The notes: generated from the sequence alone by a model not told the origin. A DNA stretch of 64,000 nucleotides from Chlorops oryzae (GCA_020466095.1 CM035806.1:13703724-13767723), one strand, 5' to 3'. Shown: positions 45,561 to 57,895, counted from the first letter of the stretch. Numbers and translations are program-made.

Positions 45561-48300
45561 ATTCTTACATATTGATCGACGTTTGAGTCACCTTACGTTA
45601 CGTTGTGTTGATAAAAAAAAAAATTGGTAATAATAGACCGTACACTAGATTATAGAAAATTTTGACCTTTTCCATTTTGAGATGAGTTTTCAGCTTTAAA
45701 AACGAATTCAAAACGATTTCTTTAATTAGTGGCTCTAACCAACGTGATAATTAAACATAAAGGCCAATATTTATCCCCCTGCTATCAAAATGATTTTTCC
45801 ATAATGCTAATCTGAAATTCAAGGCCTTAATCGATCATTTTGTAATAATGAAACTTTACTTCCAATTCACATAAAAATCGAAGAAGAAAAAAAATAGACT
45901 CATTTCCATTTTTCCATATCAGCTTTGTGCTCAAAACATTCTCTGCTTAATCGATTAAAACGTGCTTAACCCAAAAACGAGAAGGGGCAAAAAAAAAAAA
46001 AAAATGCAATAATGAAACTGAAAACCCTCTTAAACTTTTCGAGATAAGAAAACACAATTTTATCTAAACTCGATGACAGGTTATTTCGTTGTCTGTTTTT
46101 CCCGAACTGAAGAGGAAAAAAAAAAAAAAAACAAACCAACGTGTATAAATAAATAAATAAAAGCAGGCAATCGAGTAATCACGTCGGCGATTACAAACGC
46201 TAAGAGCCTCCATCAAATTCAGATCGAGCATAAATCGATTGAAAGATAAATCCAATTGGAAATTATTAGGCTTGTTTACGGTAAAGTAGTCGACAATTTG
46301 CGCAGGCGCTTTTGTGATTCGGATTTTTTTTCTTAACATTTAAATTTTAATTTTTTTAATTTTTTTTTTTTAATTGAAACGCTTGAAGCGATAATTTCAC
46401 CAACTCTGCTCCGATCGCGCGACTTCGCTAATGGAAATTGCGAATAAATTCATTGCACAACGCTTCGGCTTCGATACACACACGAGACACACGGAGATAA
46501 GCTAGTAGCGGTTAGCCCAGCTCGGCATAGAGCATTATAATCTGTTCGCATTTAAGTAGCTTAATTCGTAGCCATACTTAAACTTTAGCATAAGCATTAG
46601 CTTCAGCTTTAGCTCATTACACGTGGCAAGCGAAGACGATTCCGAAGTCTTTTTTAAATGAATTTTTATTACAATATACTTTTTTTTTTTTTGATTGGCG
46701 AGGGTCGGGGTGTCTATTTATGTGAAAATTTTGAAAATTCCTTCGTTGATTGTAGCTCTCAAAAAAAACAAAAAAAAAAAAATTATAAAAAATCCCTCAC
46801 AGCCTCTCTCATAAGATGTTTCCGGCTTTTGAGTTTGTTTTTTTTTTTTCTAATTTTATTTTTCGTCTTCATTTTGATTTTTATTTTTGGGGTTTTTCTC
46901 TTAATAGATTCTCCCGCTTATCTGTCTTCCATATGGGCAATTGTCATAAATTTTGTAAGCTTTAGATAAGCCCGAAATGTGCCTCTTTGGAAACATTTCT
47001 TCTTCCTCGATGAGTGTTCCGTAAGACGTTGGAGTTGAAGCTGGAGTGTGCTGGTGCCACGTTAATTGTGCCAAGGCAAAAGCGTTGTGTGTTGTTGCTG
47101 TTGTTATTGTTGCTTTAAGTGGCAAGTGCAGCAATGATAATAAAATAAACTAAGCACATAAAAGTGCCTACTTCATATTCTTTCTTTTTTCGTTTAGTTT
47201 AATTGTGACTTAACATTGAAAATGCTGAGTTCATAAATTTTTGACGAAAAGAAGAAAAAAAAAGTTAATTTTCTTCGGTTCAAGTGGTTGGGAAGAGCTT
47301 TAAGAGGGGGGAGAAAATAAATTTCGAGAACACAAAATCTACTTAATTTGATTTCGCTTCATTTATATTTTTTTTATTTATTTTTTTTTACACCTTTTTG
47401 TTTCGGCGCCCATTTTCTTTTGTTTAAATGATTTTAATGGGGGTGCATCATTAGCTTATGAGCTCGATGCGGTTCTTTAACGATAATTTCTGTTGGCTTT
47501 CTTCGCTTCGTTTGTTTCTTTACATTCCTTTTTTTTTTTTTTTTGTAGGTATATATTTTTATTAATTTTGATTTATTTTTTATTATTATTATTTTGTTTT
47601 TTGAAATTCATTTTGCTTTGATTTGGTATGCCTGTCATGAGAGTTGATTGAAATTTATGCTCGAAAAACATGATAGCGGCGACGGCTTTTATGTTGGCTT
47701 CAAAAGCATTTTTTTTCTTTTTTTTTAATGTTATTTATTCTCTGTGGTTTATTTAAAGATAATTTGATGCAGAAATAATAGCGCGACTAAAGAGGCTGTT
47801 CTCCATATATGGAAAAACTAGTCGATAGTATTAAGATAAAGTCGAGAAGAAGTGTTGGCACATGCGACAAGCTTATATCGGAATTATTCTTTCGATTTTT
47901 TGATTCGAACAAGCAGCAAATGGACATAAGTATATCGAAACATTTCATCGAAAATTGCACATCTTCAGAACAAAAGCAACTTCAACTCTCTTTGAGTAAT
48001 AATCCTTTTGAGATTTGTCTTCGGAGATGTATGAAATCAAGATAAGGCAAAAAATATCAGCGATATGAAATAATTAATCGCTTTTTAAAAGGCTCAGGAG
48101 CACATTATCTCTTAAACGGATAAATCCATCCTTTGCTGTTCGTTTCAAGCGCTAATCTCCCCTTGGAAACTTGTCTTTTCGATGGCCACTCGTATAAGTT
48201 TTCGCTGCTTATTATCGATATGTGGCGATTGATCGCAATCGCTATTCCCAACAATGGATATTTTCAATAAGCTTTGAACCCTGTTAAAATACCGTTAATC
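45561..48300. other. Non-coding spacer
   Basis: Many A/T runs (45996-46004, 46107-46121, 46680-46692, 46759-46780, 47530-47544). Frames at 46064-46339 (minus) and 47809-48045 (plus) have mixed composition but no recognisable domain. Nothing more can be supported. Confidence 0.4.
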
Positions 48301-49219
48301 TTAACCCTCTGCAGCTGACTTCGTAGCACGGTTACCACTCAAAAATATTTTTCGGGACCAAAATTCATGGGGAAAAGGACCAAAATAACAAAAAAAAAGG
48401 ATCAACGGTTTCTTTCTTTCATTGGAATACAAATATTGCTTCCGATAGAGGAAGTTTAGAGAGTATTGGACCAAAACCCAAAAAAATCCGAAAAATTCAT
48501 GGCGTCCGATTTGGGTGAAAATTTATATATAGAATAAGTGAAAAATTCTAAGAATTTTAGCACGAAAATTAAAAAATCGTCCTTTTTGGACCCGTTTGGA
48601 ACTAGACCGAAACTAGTCTAGTTGTAATCCGTTTCTTGAAAAAATTTTGACGCCAAAATTCTTATAATTTTTCAGCGTGAAGCGTGCTGTATTTCCACTT
48701 CTATCAGATAGAGATGTGAAAAAAAAAAAACAATCGATTGACAAAAAGTTTATTGCCATCTTGTACCTAGGCTGGTAACAATCGATATAATTAGTTACAA
48801 TCAACAGTGATGTCAACAAATTTCATATTTCGCTTTATGTATACATAGATGATGACATAGGAAAATATATGAAAAAGGACCAAATGTAAAATAAAGGGAC
48901 CATCGGCCCAAATGGTCAAAAAGGGACCGTTTTTGGTCCAAATGGACCAAAGTGGCAACCGTGCTTCGTAGTCTGACAGACCACGCAAAACAGAAAATCT
49001 TGCGTGCGTCCGCAGTTACGATCCTTGCGCTCTCTGAACAAGACGCCTTTTATCTCAAATTTTCGCTTTTTCGCTTGAAAGCTATTTACACTCTTATAAG
49101 AAATAAGGCCAAGAACACGCCAGTCAGGCAATTCAAGAGGCTAATCAGTTTAGAGATGAGATGCCTGCTAGACCGACCCCACGTCAGTCATGATGTGCAC
49201 GTCAGGTTCAGAGGGTTAA
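48301..49219. mobile_element. TTAA-flanked element interrupted by a hAT MITE
   Basis: Starts TTAACCCTCTGCAGCTGAC and, on the minus strand from 49219, TTAACCCTCTGAACCTGAC. Its own sequence without the insertion is about 275 bp. The subterminal CTGAC block is shared with the 40408 element (GAACCTGACGGG), so these are the same family. The insertion occupies 48327-48963. Confidence 0.75.
48327..48963. mobile_element. hAT-like MITE nested in the TTAA element, 637 bp
   Basis: Inverted ends CACGGTTACCACT at 48327 and (minus strand) CACGGTTGCCACT from 48963. A perfect 8-bp duplication CTTCGTAG flanks it at 48319-48326 and 48964-48971, the hallmark of hAT elements. Subterminal GGACCAAA-type repeats cluster at both sides (48355-48380 and 48880-48950), as seen for transposase binding sites in hAT transposons. 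There is no transposase frame. Confidence 0.85.
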
Positions 49220-50704
49220 TTTAAATACTCAAATCAAGCTCAATCTCATTAACTCGAATCAGTGCTAACCAAAGAATTCGTTCCACACCGGAAGACTTCG
49301 AGTAAAAGAAATTAAAAATTATTATAAAAAAAAAGATTCCTTCTGAATGCCAATTTCACACGATTCAGTTAGAGCTGTAAATTTTTTTTTTTTTGTCGAT
49401 TTCATCGTCTTCGCTGCAGGCCGTCATCATAACATACAAAAATACATTGGCAGGTATTTCAAAAATTATTCAAAGGTCAGCAATCAACCTGTGAATTGAC
49501 TTGAGAAATATTTTCCGTTTAGGCAGAAAAAAAAATTTTTTCTTCTTCTCATTGTCAGCCCAGAAAAACTCTTTGCAACCTTCTCGCAGCATTTCCGCAA
49601 GTCAAGCAAAAAAAAAAAAAAAAAATTCAAAAAAAATTAAAAAACGAATAAAGTTTTATGCGATTATGCACGCCGTGGTGCATATGAAAATGAAAAAAAA
49701 TTCTCTCGGTTACCAGTTGCATTGCACAGATTGCATGCGTCGTCTGAAGCAAAAGACCAAAGGCTGCCAGCTAGCAGTGAAGTTAGAATCGGACGGTCGG
49801 GAGGAGGTTGGTCGTTTGGCCAGGACGGCGGGGCAGCAGCAAGGCTCATAATCGTAACTCTGCAAATCACTCACAACTGCAGCTGCTTTTATTTATTTTT
49901 GCATTTTTTTTTATCCCTTTTTTGTTTTTGGAATTTTTATATTTTTTTGTTTTTGTTTTTGTTTTCGTTTTCATTGTTTTTGTTTTTGTTTTTGTTTGCA
50001 TTCAATAGAGCCAGAGGTCTAAGGAACACGCGAACGTTGCTAAAATTAAACGCTCCATAATTGGAGAGAGAGAGAGAGAGAGCCGAACGAACGACGATGG
50101 TGGCGGCGCGCGGAGGTTCGATGTGTGCTATCGCTGTCAGCACTTCTCGAAAATCGCATATTACTGAATAATTTCTTTTATTTATTTGCATAATTCTTGC
50201 GCTAATTAAGAAAACTGCGCTGATTGACACTCAACGCGCAATCGCAGGCGGGCGGCATTTGCATTCGGATTCGCGTTCACGTTCCGAAAAATGTCTTCGA
50301 GTGTCCGTGGAGCGGAGAGTGGAGGTGGGGAGTTGGGGAGTTGGGGGCAACCAACAGCTTGCGTTTGTCAATTATATGACCACCCGTGATTTGCTGCGGG
50401 TTCCCTGCGAATTTGCTGCGGATCGGATAGGATAGGATCGGGTCGGATGGATCGGTTCGGTTCGGTTCGGATTGGGCTCTTTGGTCTTTGATGCAATATT
50501 CTTTTAAATTTAAATATAAATAGACCTTTGATGGCCCGATGACAGTTGTTTATGTTGAATGTTTTTTAAGTGATACTTTTTTTTTTTTTTTGTAAAGAAA
50601 AACTGCTTCAGTTGCGGAAAAACGCTTCAAAGCTTTTGATTTTGTATGCAGTTTCATGATTAAAAACAATAAAAAGTCATGGAAACATGTCCTGTGGAGA
50701 AAAG
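49220..50704. other. Non-coding; GC-richer patch at about 49.78-50.47 kb
   Basis: A-tract at 49609-49625, TTTTTG repeats at 49917-49995, (GA)n at 50065-50081 and GGTTCGGTTCGG at 50450-50470. The patch 50090-50420 is richer in G and C (GGCGGCGCGCGG, GGCGGGCGGC) and low in repeats. It could be regulatory, but no motif supports that. Confidence 0.35.
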
Positions 50705-51362
50705 GAAAGAGCGAGCGAGCGAGAGAGATGGAGAGAGCCAGAGAGTGCGATGTTGAGAGAACGAGGGAACCAAAGAGCAGAAGCGAGAGAGAGAGAGAGA
50801 TGAGAGAGTGAGAGATGAGAGAGTGAGAAGAGAGAGTGAGAGAAGAGAGGAGAATGGAGAGAGTGAGAGAGTGAGAGAGTGAGAGAGTGAGAGGAGTGAA
50901 GAGATGAGAAGTGAGAAGAGTGAGAGAGAGTGAGAATGAGAGAGAGTGAAGAAGAGAGTGAGAGGAGAGTGAGAGAGAGTAGAGAGCAGAAGTGAGAGAG
51001 AGTGAGAGAGAGTGAGAGAGAGGAGAGAGAGTGAGAGAGAGTGAGAGAGAGTGAGAGAGAGTGAGAGAGAGTGAGAGAGAGTGAGAGAGAGTGAGAGAGA
51101 GTGAGAGAGATGAGAGAGAGTGAGAGAGAGTGAGAGAGAGTGAGAGAGAGTGAGAGAGAGTGAGAGAGAGTGAGAGAGAGTGAGAGAGAGTGAGAGAGAG
51201 GAGAGAGAGATGAGAGAGAGTGAGAGAGAGTGAGGAGAGTGAGAGAGAGTGAGAGAGAGTGGAGAGAGTGAGAGAGAGTGAGAGAGAGTAGAGATGAGAG
51301 AAGAGAGATGTGAGAGAGATGAGAGAGAGAGAGAGAGTAGAGAGAGAGAGAGAGAGAGAAAG
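50705..51362 (+). repeat. GAGAGAGAGT decamer array, about 0.65 kb
   Basis: GTGAGAGAGA repeats with an exact 10-base period across 51030-51200, flanked by GAGAAGAGAGTGAG slips. Purine-rich on the plus strand with a T every tenth base. Long minus-strand L/S/T/H frames are artefacts. Confidence 0.95.
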
Positions 51363-52402
51363 ACCGACAGTGAGAAAGTGAGGTGAACATGGGTGGAAGA
51401 CCATGGAAAATCAATTTGACTTCTTGTATGAGTATTGCGACGAAGATTACTGTAAACAAAACGATCGTGATTCGATATCTTTGCGGAAGACAATTTCGAT
51501 ACGATTGAACTCCTTTCGAGAGTTTCGAGTATTAACGAACCCACAGCAATGCATTTATTAGGTCACCAGCAGAGTAAAATGAAATTCAATAATTACTGGC
51601 AGCCTCGTATGACCACGGTTCCATGGCTGGGAAACTAAAGTCGGTCGTTTTCTCTTTGTTTCTCCTTTACGCACGACTGAATTTGGCCTTATAACATAAA
51701 GAATGAAACTTATGCGGTGTGACAAATTACTTTAAATGGACGAAGATAGGCGCTCAAGTGGGTCTATTTAGCACCTGCTCAAGTAGAAGAAGAACAAGAA
51801 GAGGAGTACGTATCAGCGTTGCGAGGCATGTTTATTGGCTTTTTAATATATTCAAAAATTATGGAAACAAAATAAAAAAAATCTTTTTTGAACGGCTGTG
51901 GGAAGAAGCTTTTGTTTTTGTATGCTTCAAAAGTTTTACAAATTTTTTTTTTTCATTCAAAGCTCCGCTGAATTTTCCAAGCTAGCAAAGCCGGTTGATC
52001 GATTCGCAAAGTGTAGCATCACATTCAATGCTATGGCAAAGGTGTAGATTCTTTTCTTCTTTTTTGTTTTTTCATAAAAGTAGATCATTTTTATGTCCTC
52101 GAATAAGTCATTTGAGATGAACACGGAAGATATGTTTCCTCTCTTTATCGCCACCATTACATAGAAATATCTCCAGATCCTTGTCCATTCAAGAACTTTT
52201 ACCAATTTTTGTAGAGAGCTCCTCAAACATTGCAGCGATTTTTGCTAGCTTTGCTTGGTGATAAAAGAAAGTTCGAAGGTCAGAATATTTCTTTTTTCTT
52301 AGCAGTCACTGTTAAAAATTTTAGTAGATATGTATAAACCATCGGGTGAGCATAGATACATATGAATGTATATGCCCCTTTTGGAAAAATCTAACAAAAC
52401 GT
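51363..52402. other. Non-coding spacer
   Basis: No paired ends, exons or notable motifs. A GAAGAAGAAC purine tract lies at 51786-51804 and a T-tract at 51940-51953. Confidence 0.4.
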
Positions 52403-53075
52403 CCCAGCAAACATTATGATCTCTAAAGTAGTATGTAACATATGAGTCCTTATTCGGAGTCGGACCTCTCATATTGAGCGCATACCTTTTTGTGAATGCT
52501 CTCCTATATGACCGTCGTTCATCGTATGAGTTGGCATAAGTAAGATTCAAATATCCAGCGGGAAATGTCCCCCCGAGATCATCGATGAAGTCGATGAAGT
52601 TTGGAGCCGGAACTAATGCGATTTCATAGGACATTTTGTATGACATTTGTACAGGATATGTGTAATCGTGACACCTAGCAGGCCATTGTCCTGATTCCGA
52701 AATGAGTCAGAAATGAATAGAAAAAGAAAAAAATTAAATTAAATAAAATTCAATTTGACTTGAAACTTATAAACGACAAAAATCCATCCATCCCGCTCTG
52801 GCAAACACGGTATCGACGGGTGAGCACATAACTAGAAAGCGAGAGTTCCGAGGTTCAAATCCCACAAAGGGGCGAAAAATAAAAATTGAAAAAAAATGTT
52901 TTCAAATGGAAAATATCGGCTCCTTCGGTATATCATTTCGGACTCATATAGAACGACCATCGCAAGAAGGGAAAACACGTTCATTTTGAACTTCTAAATG
53001 AGCTCATTATGAGGTCTCGTACACCGAATAAGGACTCATAAATGACTCTTTTCGGACTCCAAATGAAATTCATAA
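52403..53075. mobile_element. Composite of two CCCAGC-family elements with a tRNA-like segment
   Basis: A CCCAGCAAACATT end at 52403 opens an arm with TATGAGTCCTTATTCGGAGT. An inverted copy of that block lies at about 53027-53070 (CCGAATAAGGACTCATAA). Within it, CCAGCGGGAAATGTCC at 52557 opens sequence homologous to the right arm of the 2246 element. A tRNA-like segment follows at 52806. The right terminal CCCAGC end was not found, so the boundary near 53075 is approximate. Confidence 0.5.
52806..52875 (+). repeat. tRNA-derived SINE-like segment
   Basis: GGTTCAAATCC at 52852-52862 is a perfect B box of the GGTTCRANNCC form. An A-box-like GGTATCGACGGGTGAGCACA lies about 40 bases before it. 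A GGGGCGAAAAATAAAAATTG tail follows, similar to GAGGCGAACAAAAATTG after the tRNA-like segment at 2431. The matching tails suggest the two belong to one family. Confidence 0.55.
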
Positions 53076-53625
53076 TCCATATTCTCCGTCGAAAAACACA
53101 AAAACTTTTACTTTTCAGTTGAGGCCGTCAAAGTTTTATTTTTGAACTTTTGATATTAATGAGTTCGACAGGCGAATAAGATCGAAAAATGAATTTCATT
53201 CTTTTATAAATCAAATTCATATCATATTCTGACGTGAAATGACAAAATCTTCCACTTTTAGATTATTCAAATTTTAATTCTTGTATTAATTTTGCAGCGC
53301 TTACTTAGATCGAAATAATGCAATTTCATAATTTTTAATTCAATTATTTACTTTGAGTAATGAGGCAAATTTCAATTTTGTATTGAAATTAGAATTTCAA
53401 ATTCTTAATTGCATGCATATTAATTATTTTTGTAAATTGAATCATTCAGAAAATTAATTAATAATGATTCAAATTAAATTCAATTTTTTTTCATACTATG
53501 AATGCATTCAAGTTGTAATTCGATTCATATTTTTTGAAAAAAATAATCATTTAAAAAATCGAATTCCATTCGTGAATGATTTGGAGAGTGATTAAAAAAT
53601 GAATCACTCTTTTAGAACTCTGTCT

Positions 53626-53721
53626 GTTCCCGTACTGCACGAAACTGCCCAAAACTGTCGAATTTTTTGAAAACTGTATAAAAATTGGGCACTTTTGGTC
53701 ATTTTCGTGCAGTACGGGAAC
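53626..53721. mobile_element. Hairpin MITE with GTTCCCGTACTGCACG ends, 96 bp
   Basis: GTTCCCGTACTGCACGAAA at the left is repeated perfectly inverted at the right (TTTCGTGCAGTACGGGAAC). The next bases also pair (CTGCCCAAAA against TTGGGCACTTTTGG). With a centre of about 30 bases, the whole unit would fold into a single stem. Non-coding. Confidence 0.7.
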
Positions 53722-55304
53722 ATACCTATTATATATGAAGTTGTTCATTTCCGACTGAGCTGGCGAAAGCCCCTTCAAAATTAATTGCTCAAAAAAACGT
53801 AATGCATTGCACGAACGCTTTCAAAATGCAATGAAAAAACATGAAATCCATTGCACAGTGGGTACGGTACAATCCGGCAACGTTTTCATGCAACATTCGT
53901 CGCCATTCAATGATTCTATCAAATGTTTATTTTTAAACAAAGATCATCTTTTCAACGAAATTAACACCACATCCATTTTAAGAAACCCATTCGCTTAAAT
54001 TATAAATAAAATAAAAAAAAATAAAAAACTCACCATAAACCTTTCATCGCGTTGCGTAGGATAAAAAAAAAGAGCCATAAATAATGTTTTAATTCAACTT
54101 GAACCTCCGCCCCTCCCCTTTGGAATGCTTTTAATTTGTACCATCCACGATCATTGAATTTTCCCACGATTAATAAGGTACAGCACACAACGTCACAGAC
54201 GCCTGCAGACGACCGTGCTCGGCACATAAATCCTCCCCTCGCAGTCGCAATCCAGTCACTCGGCTTCCCCCCAAAACGTTATTGAATTAATCACCAAATA
54301 AATTTGAAATAATCATGTGTGAATTCATTTTCATTCCTTTTTTTTTTAATTTTTCTTGTTGTCTTGTCTTTTCAGATTGTCGTTTGCCATCTGAAGCCGG
54401 AACATCATCTCGCTGCTATCAATTGCCTATTTGGGGAACAAAAAATAACTAAAAAAAAAAAAAACTTAAACAAAAATAAAAAAATAAGAAAAAAGCAATT
54501 ACTTCATTGTCAATTGAACAAACATTGAACAAACATTGAACATGACCCAGCGACGATGAGAAAAGGGAACCAAAAATCAATTTTCATTTAAAAAAATATT
54601 TTGGACCTGTTTTCTTTGTTTAATATCTCGAAGGGATTTTAGTGATTTTTTTTTTTTTTTTTTGTTTTGAGTGCTTTCCAATGAAAAGTGGTCATCGAAA
54701 TTTGTAAAAAAAAAAAAAAAAAAATAAAGCCAGCAATCCCTTCAATTCAAGCTTAATTGATCAAATCATAGAGAAAACAAGCACATTGAAGTGGTGCCCC
54801 CTCAAAAAAAAAAAAGGTTTATCTCGACTTTTGATAAATAAATAAAAATAAAAAAAAATTCGATTCGATGAGAAGTTAAGTGCAAAAGGAAATCAAAGTC
54901 TCATTTAAGTCGCATCAAGTGCATTTGTGTCAAAGAAAAGTAAATGACTGCGGCGAGAGAAGAAGGCGAAGAAGAAGAAGGAGGAGACGTCGGAGTCGAA
55001 GTCGAAGCAGCTGAAGAAATCGCAAGTTCAAATGGAAATAAATGAATTTAATTTTGTGAAGAAAAATTTGACGAAAATTTTCAACCAAAAAAAAAAAAAA
55101 AACACCCATCAGCGAACATGCATGAACAAGAGGTCCCTTTTGGAATGAACGGCCCGACTCATTAGTTGTGAAATTTCAATTTCAATTTCAATTCGAATTC
55201 GAATTTGAGTTTGCATTTGAATTTGAATTTGTTGGAAATCTCAGCGGCAACAATAAAACCCGAAAGCAATCATCAAATAACCTCTAAACGATTTGTTGTT
55301 GCAG
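53722..55304. other. Non-coding sequence upstream of the candidate exon
   Basis: A/T-tracts at 54449-54466, 54646-54664, 54705-54725 and 55087-55102, a GAAGAAGAAGG tract at 54958-54990 and an AATTTCAATTTC stretch at 55168-55230. It ends in ATTTGTTGTTGCAG, a plausible 3' splice site (55304). Confidence 0.4.
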
Positions 55305-55831
55305 AAAGTCATTAAGGAGGAGAAATTAAAGGCACGCCAGGGCAAGAGCTGCAGAGCTACAAACGACAACAGAGAAACATTTGCTTAATTACGAATTCAG
55401 CAATTTTGCCTAGTGAAAGGCATTTTTCCGCCCGGCGTCGTACCGATACGAAAAGAAACGACACGACGACTCCCTAAACAGCAGAGGCGCGCACAATTCA
55501 TTCTATGCGACATCTTTTCGCAAGTTCGCAGTTTTCCCCCAATAGGTATATGTTTATACGCGCGCGCGCATGTTTCCGTTTGTACCAGCGCCAGTGCCCC
55601 ATTCTGTGTGTGCTGTGTGTGTGTGTTCGAGCGCGTGTGTTTGTGTAAATAATCGCGTTTAATTAATATTAAGCCTTTTGCTTCGTAATTAATTGATGCA
55701 TTGGCGTGCGAAAAGCAGCGCCAACGAACACGACACACCGAAATCACGATACAATCGAAAAAGCCATCAACTTCAGCTTCCAAGGAGCATATCACGATGT
55801 TGGCCAAAATCAGGAGACGTCTGGCAAGCAA
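55305..55831 (+). CDS. Candidate 5' exon ending at a strong splice donor
   Basis: A possible acceptor (ATTTGTTGTTGCAG) ends at 55304. A consensus donor GTAAGT begins at 55832. The best-placed ATG is at 55797 (context TCACGATGT) and reads MLAKIRRRLAS plus two bases into the donor, a basic N-terminus with the intron in phase 2. All three frames are open for the last 100 bases. An ATG at 55696 would read MHWRAKSSANEHD in another frame. Most of the segment would therefore be 5' untranslated. I do not recognise the protein. Composition is less AT-biased and repeats are few, apart from a GCGC/GTGT stretch at 55560-55640. No downstream exon was found within the window. Confidence 0.33.
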
Positions 55832-55897
55832 GTAAGTAGCTTTATTTTCTTCTTATCGCTTTTTTCATATGAAAAACTAAATGACGGAAATTTCTCT

Positions 55898-55937
<40 letters not shown>

Positions 55938-57171
55938 AATTCAACCATTATTCGAGCCAATTCCAATTGTGCTTATTGATTTGGAATAATTCGGAAATTC
56001 AGACTTTTTATTTGCGATTTTTGATTTTATTAATTTTTCTCTATTTTTTATGAGATATAATACAATATTCTTTTTTTTAAGGGTCTAGAGCACGAAAATT
56101 TAGGGTATTTTCATGATTTTTTTTTGGTATTAAGCCAAATAAAAAACGGTTTTCTAAGTATGCAGGCTTATTGTATTCTTTATTGACAAAAAATAAAAAA
56201 TGTTGTAATTTTTTTTTTTTTTTGGTATTTTAAAAATGGCGTTGAAGTGGACCCTCTTTGAAAAAGTACCTCCGTGGTGTGAAAGATTTTGGCAGTTCGG
56301 GTAATCGAAAAAAAAAAAAATAAAAATATGTTATTAATCAGAATGAATGCGGCTATGGCAGGAACTAGAATAAAAAAAAAATTTTTTAAATTGACAAAAT
56401 GGCGCAATTTTTTATTTCAACCATCAAAAACTTCCCTTTTTTTGACCATTTTTTTGATGAAAAAATATGAAGTTCTTGAAATAAAAATTCGATTCTAGTT
56501 CGGGCCATAGCCATTGATGTTATGAATAATATATAAAAATTCCAGACAAATCGGTTCGATGGTTGTTTTGTTTTCATTCACACCAGGTCAAAAAAAGTAG
56601 TTTTGAGATAAACGCGTTCAAAGTTGCTTTGATCAAGCGCGCTGCCTGCTGTCTCCACCTTCTAAAAAGGCTGTAGCAAAACAAATATTATCAATATCTT
56701 CACGAAACTTTGCCAGCATATTCTTAAAAGTCTATTCTTCCGAAATATATAAAAAAAAAAATAAATTTTCAAAAAATTCTAGACCAGAAGGTCTCCTTAA
56801 TTATTTTAATTATTGTCACTATATTCGGCCTTATAAATGTTCCGTTGAAAATAATTTAAAGTGAGATCTCTGTGTTAGAGGACCTATAATAATAATAATA
56901 TAAGCCAATATGCCAAAATAAAGGAATCACCTAATTAAGCACAGCGAAATGTTTTCGGCCAGAAGAAAGTGCTTGGTCCATATAAAGAATAAGAAAATGT
57001 CAAGGAATCGATTCTCAATATCGTTAATGTTGTTTCGACTCCAGTTTTTTTTTCTTTTCTTTTTTTTCCTTTCGCTATTTGTCTTTTGTCTCCCAAAAAG
57101 TGTAAAAGCATTGAGTCAATAGGTTGCAAAACTCTCTCATTTCGGCGTTTCGGCGATCGCAAAGAATTCAT
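55832..57171. other. Non-coding, intron-like; contains a central hairpin
   Basis: If the exon upstream is real this is the start of its intron. It has a (CT)n tract at 55904-55932, many A/T runs and an inverted pair: CGGCTATGGCAGGAACTAGAAT (56350-56371) against ATTCTAGTTCGGGCCATAG (about 56492-56510). The TTTTGAGATAAACGCGTTCAAA block at 56602-56623 recalls the inverse ACGCATTTATCTCGAAACCA in the element at 63.3 kb. Confidence 0.4.
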
Positions 57172-57179
57172 GTTATCAC

Positions 57180-57632
57180 CAGTGCTCGGACTTGAAAATT
57201 TTTAAATAGGGTAGATTTTTAAAGAAGTGGTAGATTTATATAAAAAAGTGGTAGATCTAAAATTGTTTTAAATAGTAATACAATATATCACATCTGATCA
57301 TGTAGAAAATTGGGAAACTTACATGTTTTTAGGTATTTTCTCTTATTAAAAAAATGTGTCAATATTTATTGGATGTCGTTAAGTGCCAATGCTGCCATTC
57401 TTGATAACATTCTTGACAATAGGAAGCTGCCAACATATTTTTCAATAACACATAACATTGAACCACATTTTTTATGCTCTCAATTATTCTAAATGATCAT
57501 AAAATAAATAAAACAAAGGCATAAATAAGTAAAAAAAAAAAAAGTGGTAGATTTGGACCTAGCGTGGCAGAAGTGGTAGAAAGTGAAAATAGTGGTAGAT
57601 CTACCACTAAAGTGGTAGAAGTCCGAGCACTG
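57180..57632. mobile_element. hAT-like MITE with GTGGTAGAT subterminal repeats, 453 bp
   Basis: The ends CAGTGCTCGGACTT and AAGTCCGAGCACTG are perfect 14-base inverted repeats. A perfect 8-bp duplication GTTATCAC flanks it (57172-57179 and 57633-57640). AGTGGTAGAT and close variants occur at least three times near the left end and five times near the right end, the kind of subterminal cluster that hAT transposases bind. No transposase is encoded in the AT-rich middle. Confidence 0.88.
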
Positions 57633-57728
57633 GTTATCACAGTAGGTATTCAAGTGAAAGACATGAAAAGCAAACGCAACTGTACTTTGCTAATATATTT
57701 ACCTAACCACCTAGAACGGGAGAACTAT

Positions 57729-57895
57729 TACAGTGTACTCTCTCTTAAGCGGACCCCTACGGGACCGAAAAATATGGCCGCTTTCCAGAGGTGTTCGCTT
57801 AAGAGGAAACTATTTGAGAAGCAGGAACACTAGAGCATTCCCAAAAGGGAGGGGTCCGCTTAAGAGGGGTGTCCGCCAGGAGAGAGTGCACTGTA
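57729..57895. mobile_element. CTTAAGCGG-family MITE, best-preserved copy, 167 bp
   Basis: Ends are TACAGTGTACTCTCTCTTAA and (minus strand) TACAGTGCACTCTCTCCTGG, each followed by a GCGGAC block. TA is at both extremes. Inside are ACCGAAAAATATGG, AACTATTTGAGAAGCAGGAA and GAGCATTCCCAAAA blocks that mark the family at 32.1, 38.8 and 60.4 kb. The CAGT start and TA target fit Tc1/mariner-pogo elements. Non-coding. Confidence 0.75.

Noticed and set aside
44688..45575. A 295-codon R/E/K-rich frame
   Set aside because: It lies entirely within the GAGAGAGAAA array and is a simple-sequence artefact.
50550..51544. Three overlapping minus-strand frames of 260-294 codons
   Set aside because: All cross the GAGAGAGAGT array; composition is S/L/T/H only, with no splice signals or domain.
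55397..55831. A 144-codon minus-strand frame opposite the candidate exon
   Set aside because: Low-complexity, no recognised domain; the strong splice donor supports the plus strand instead.
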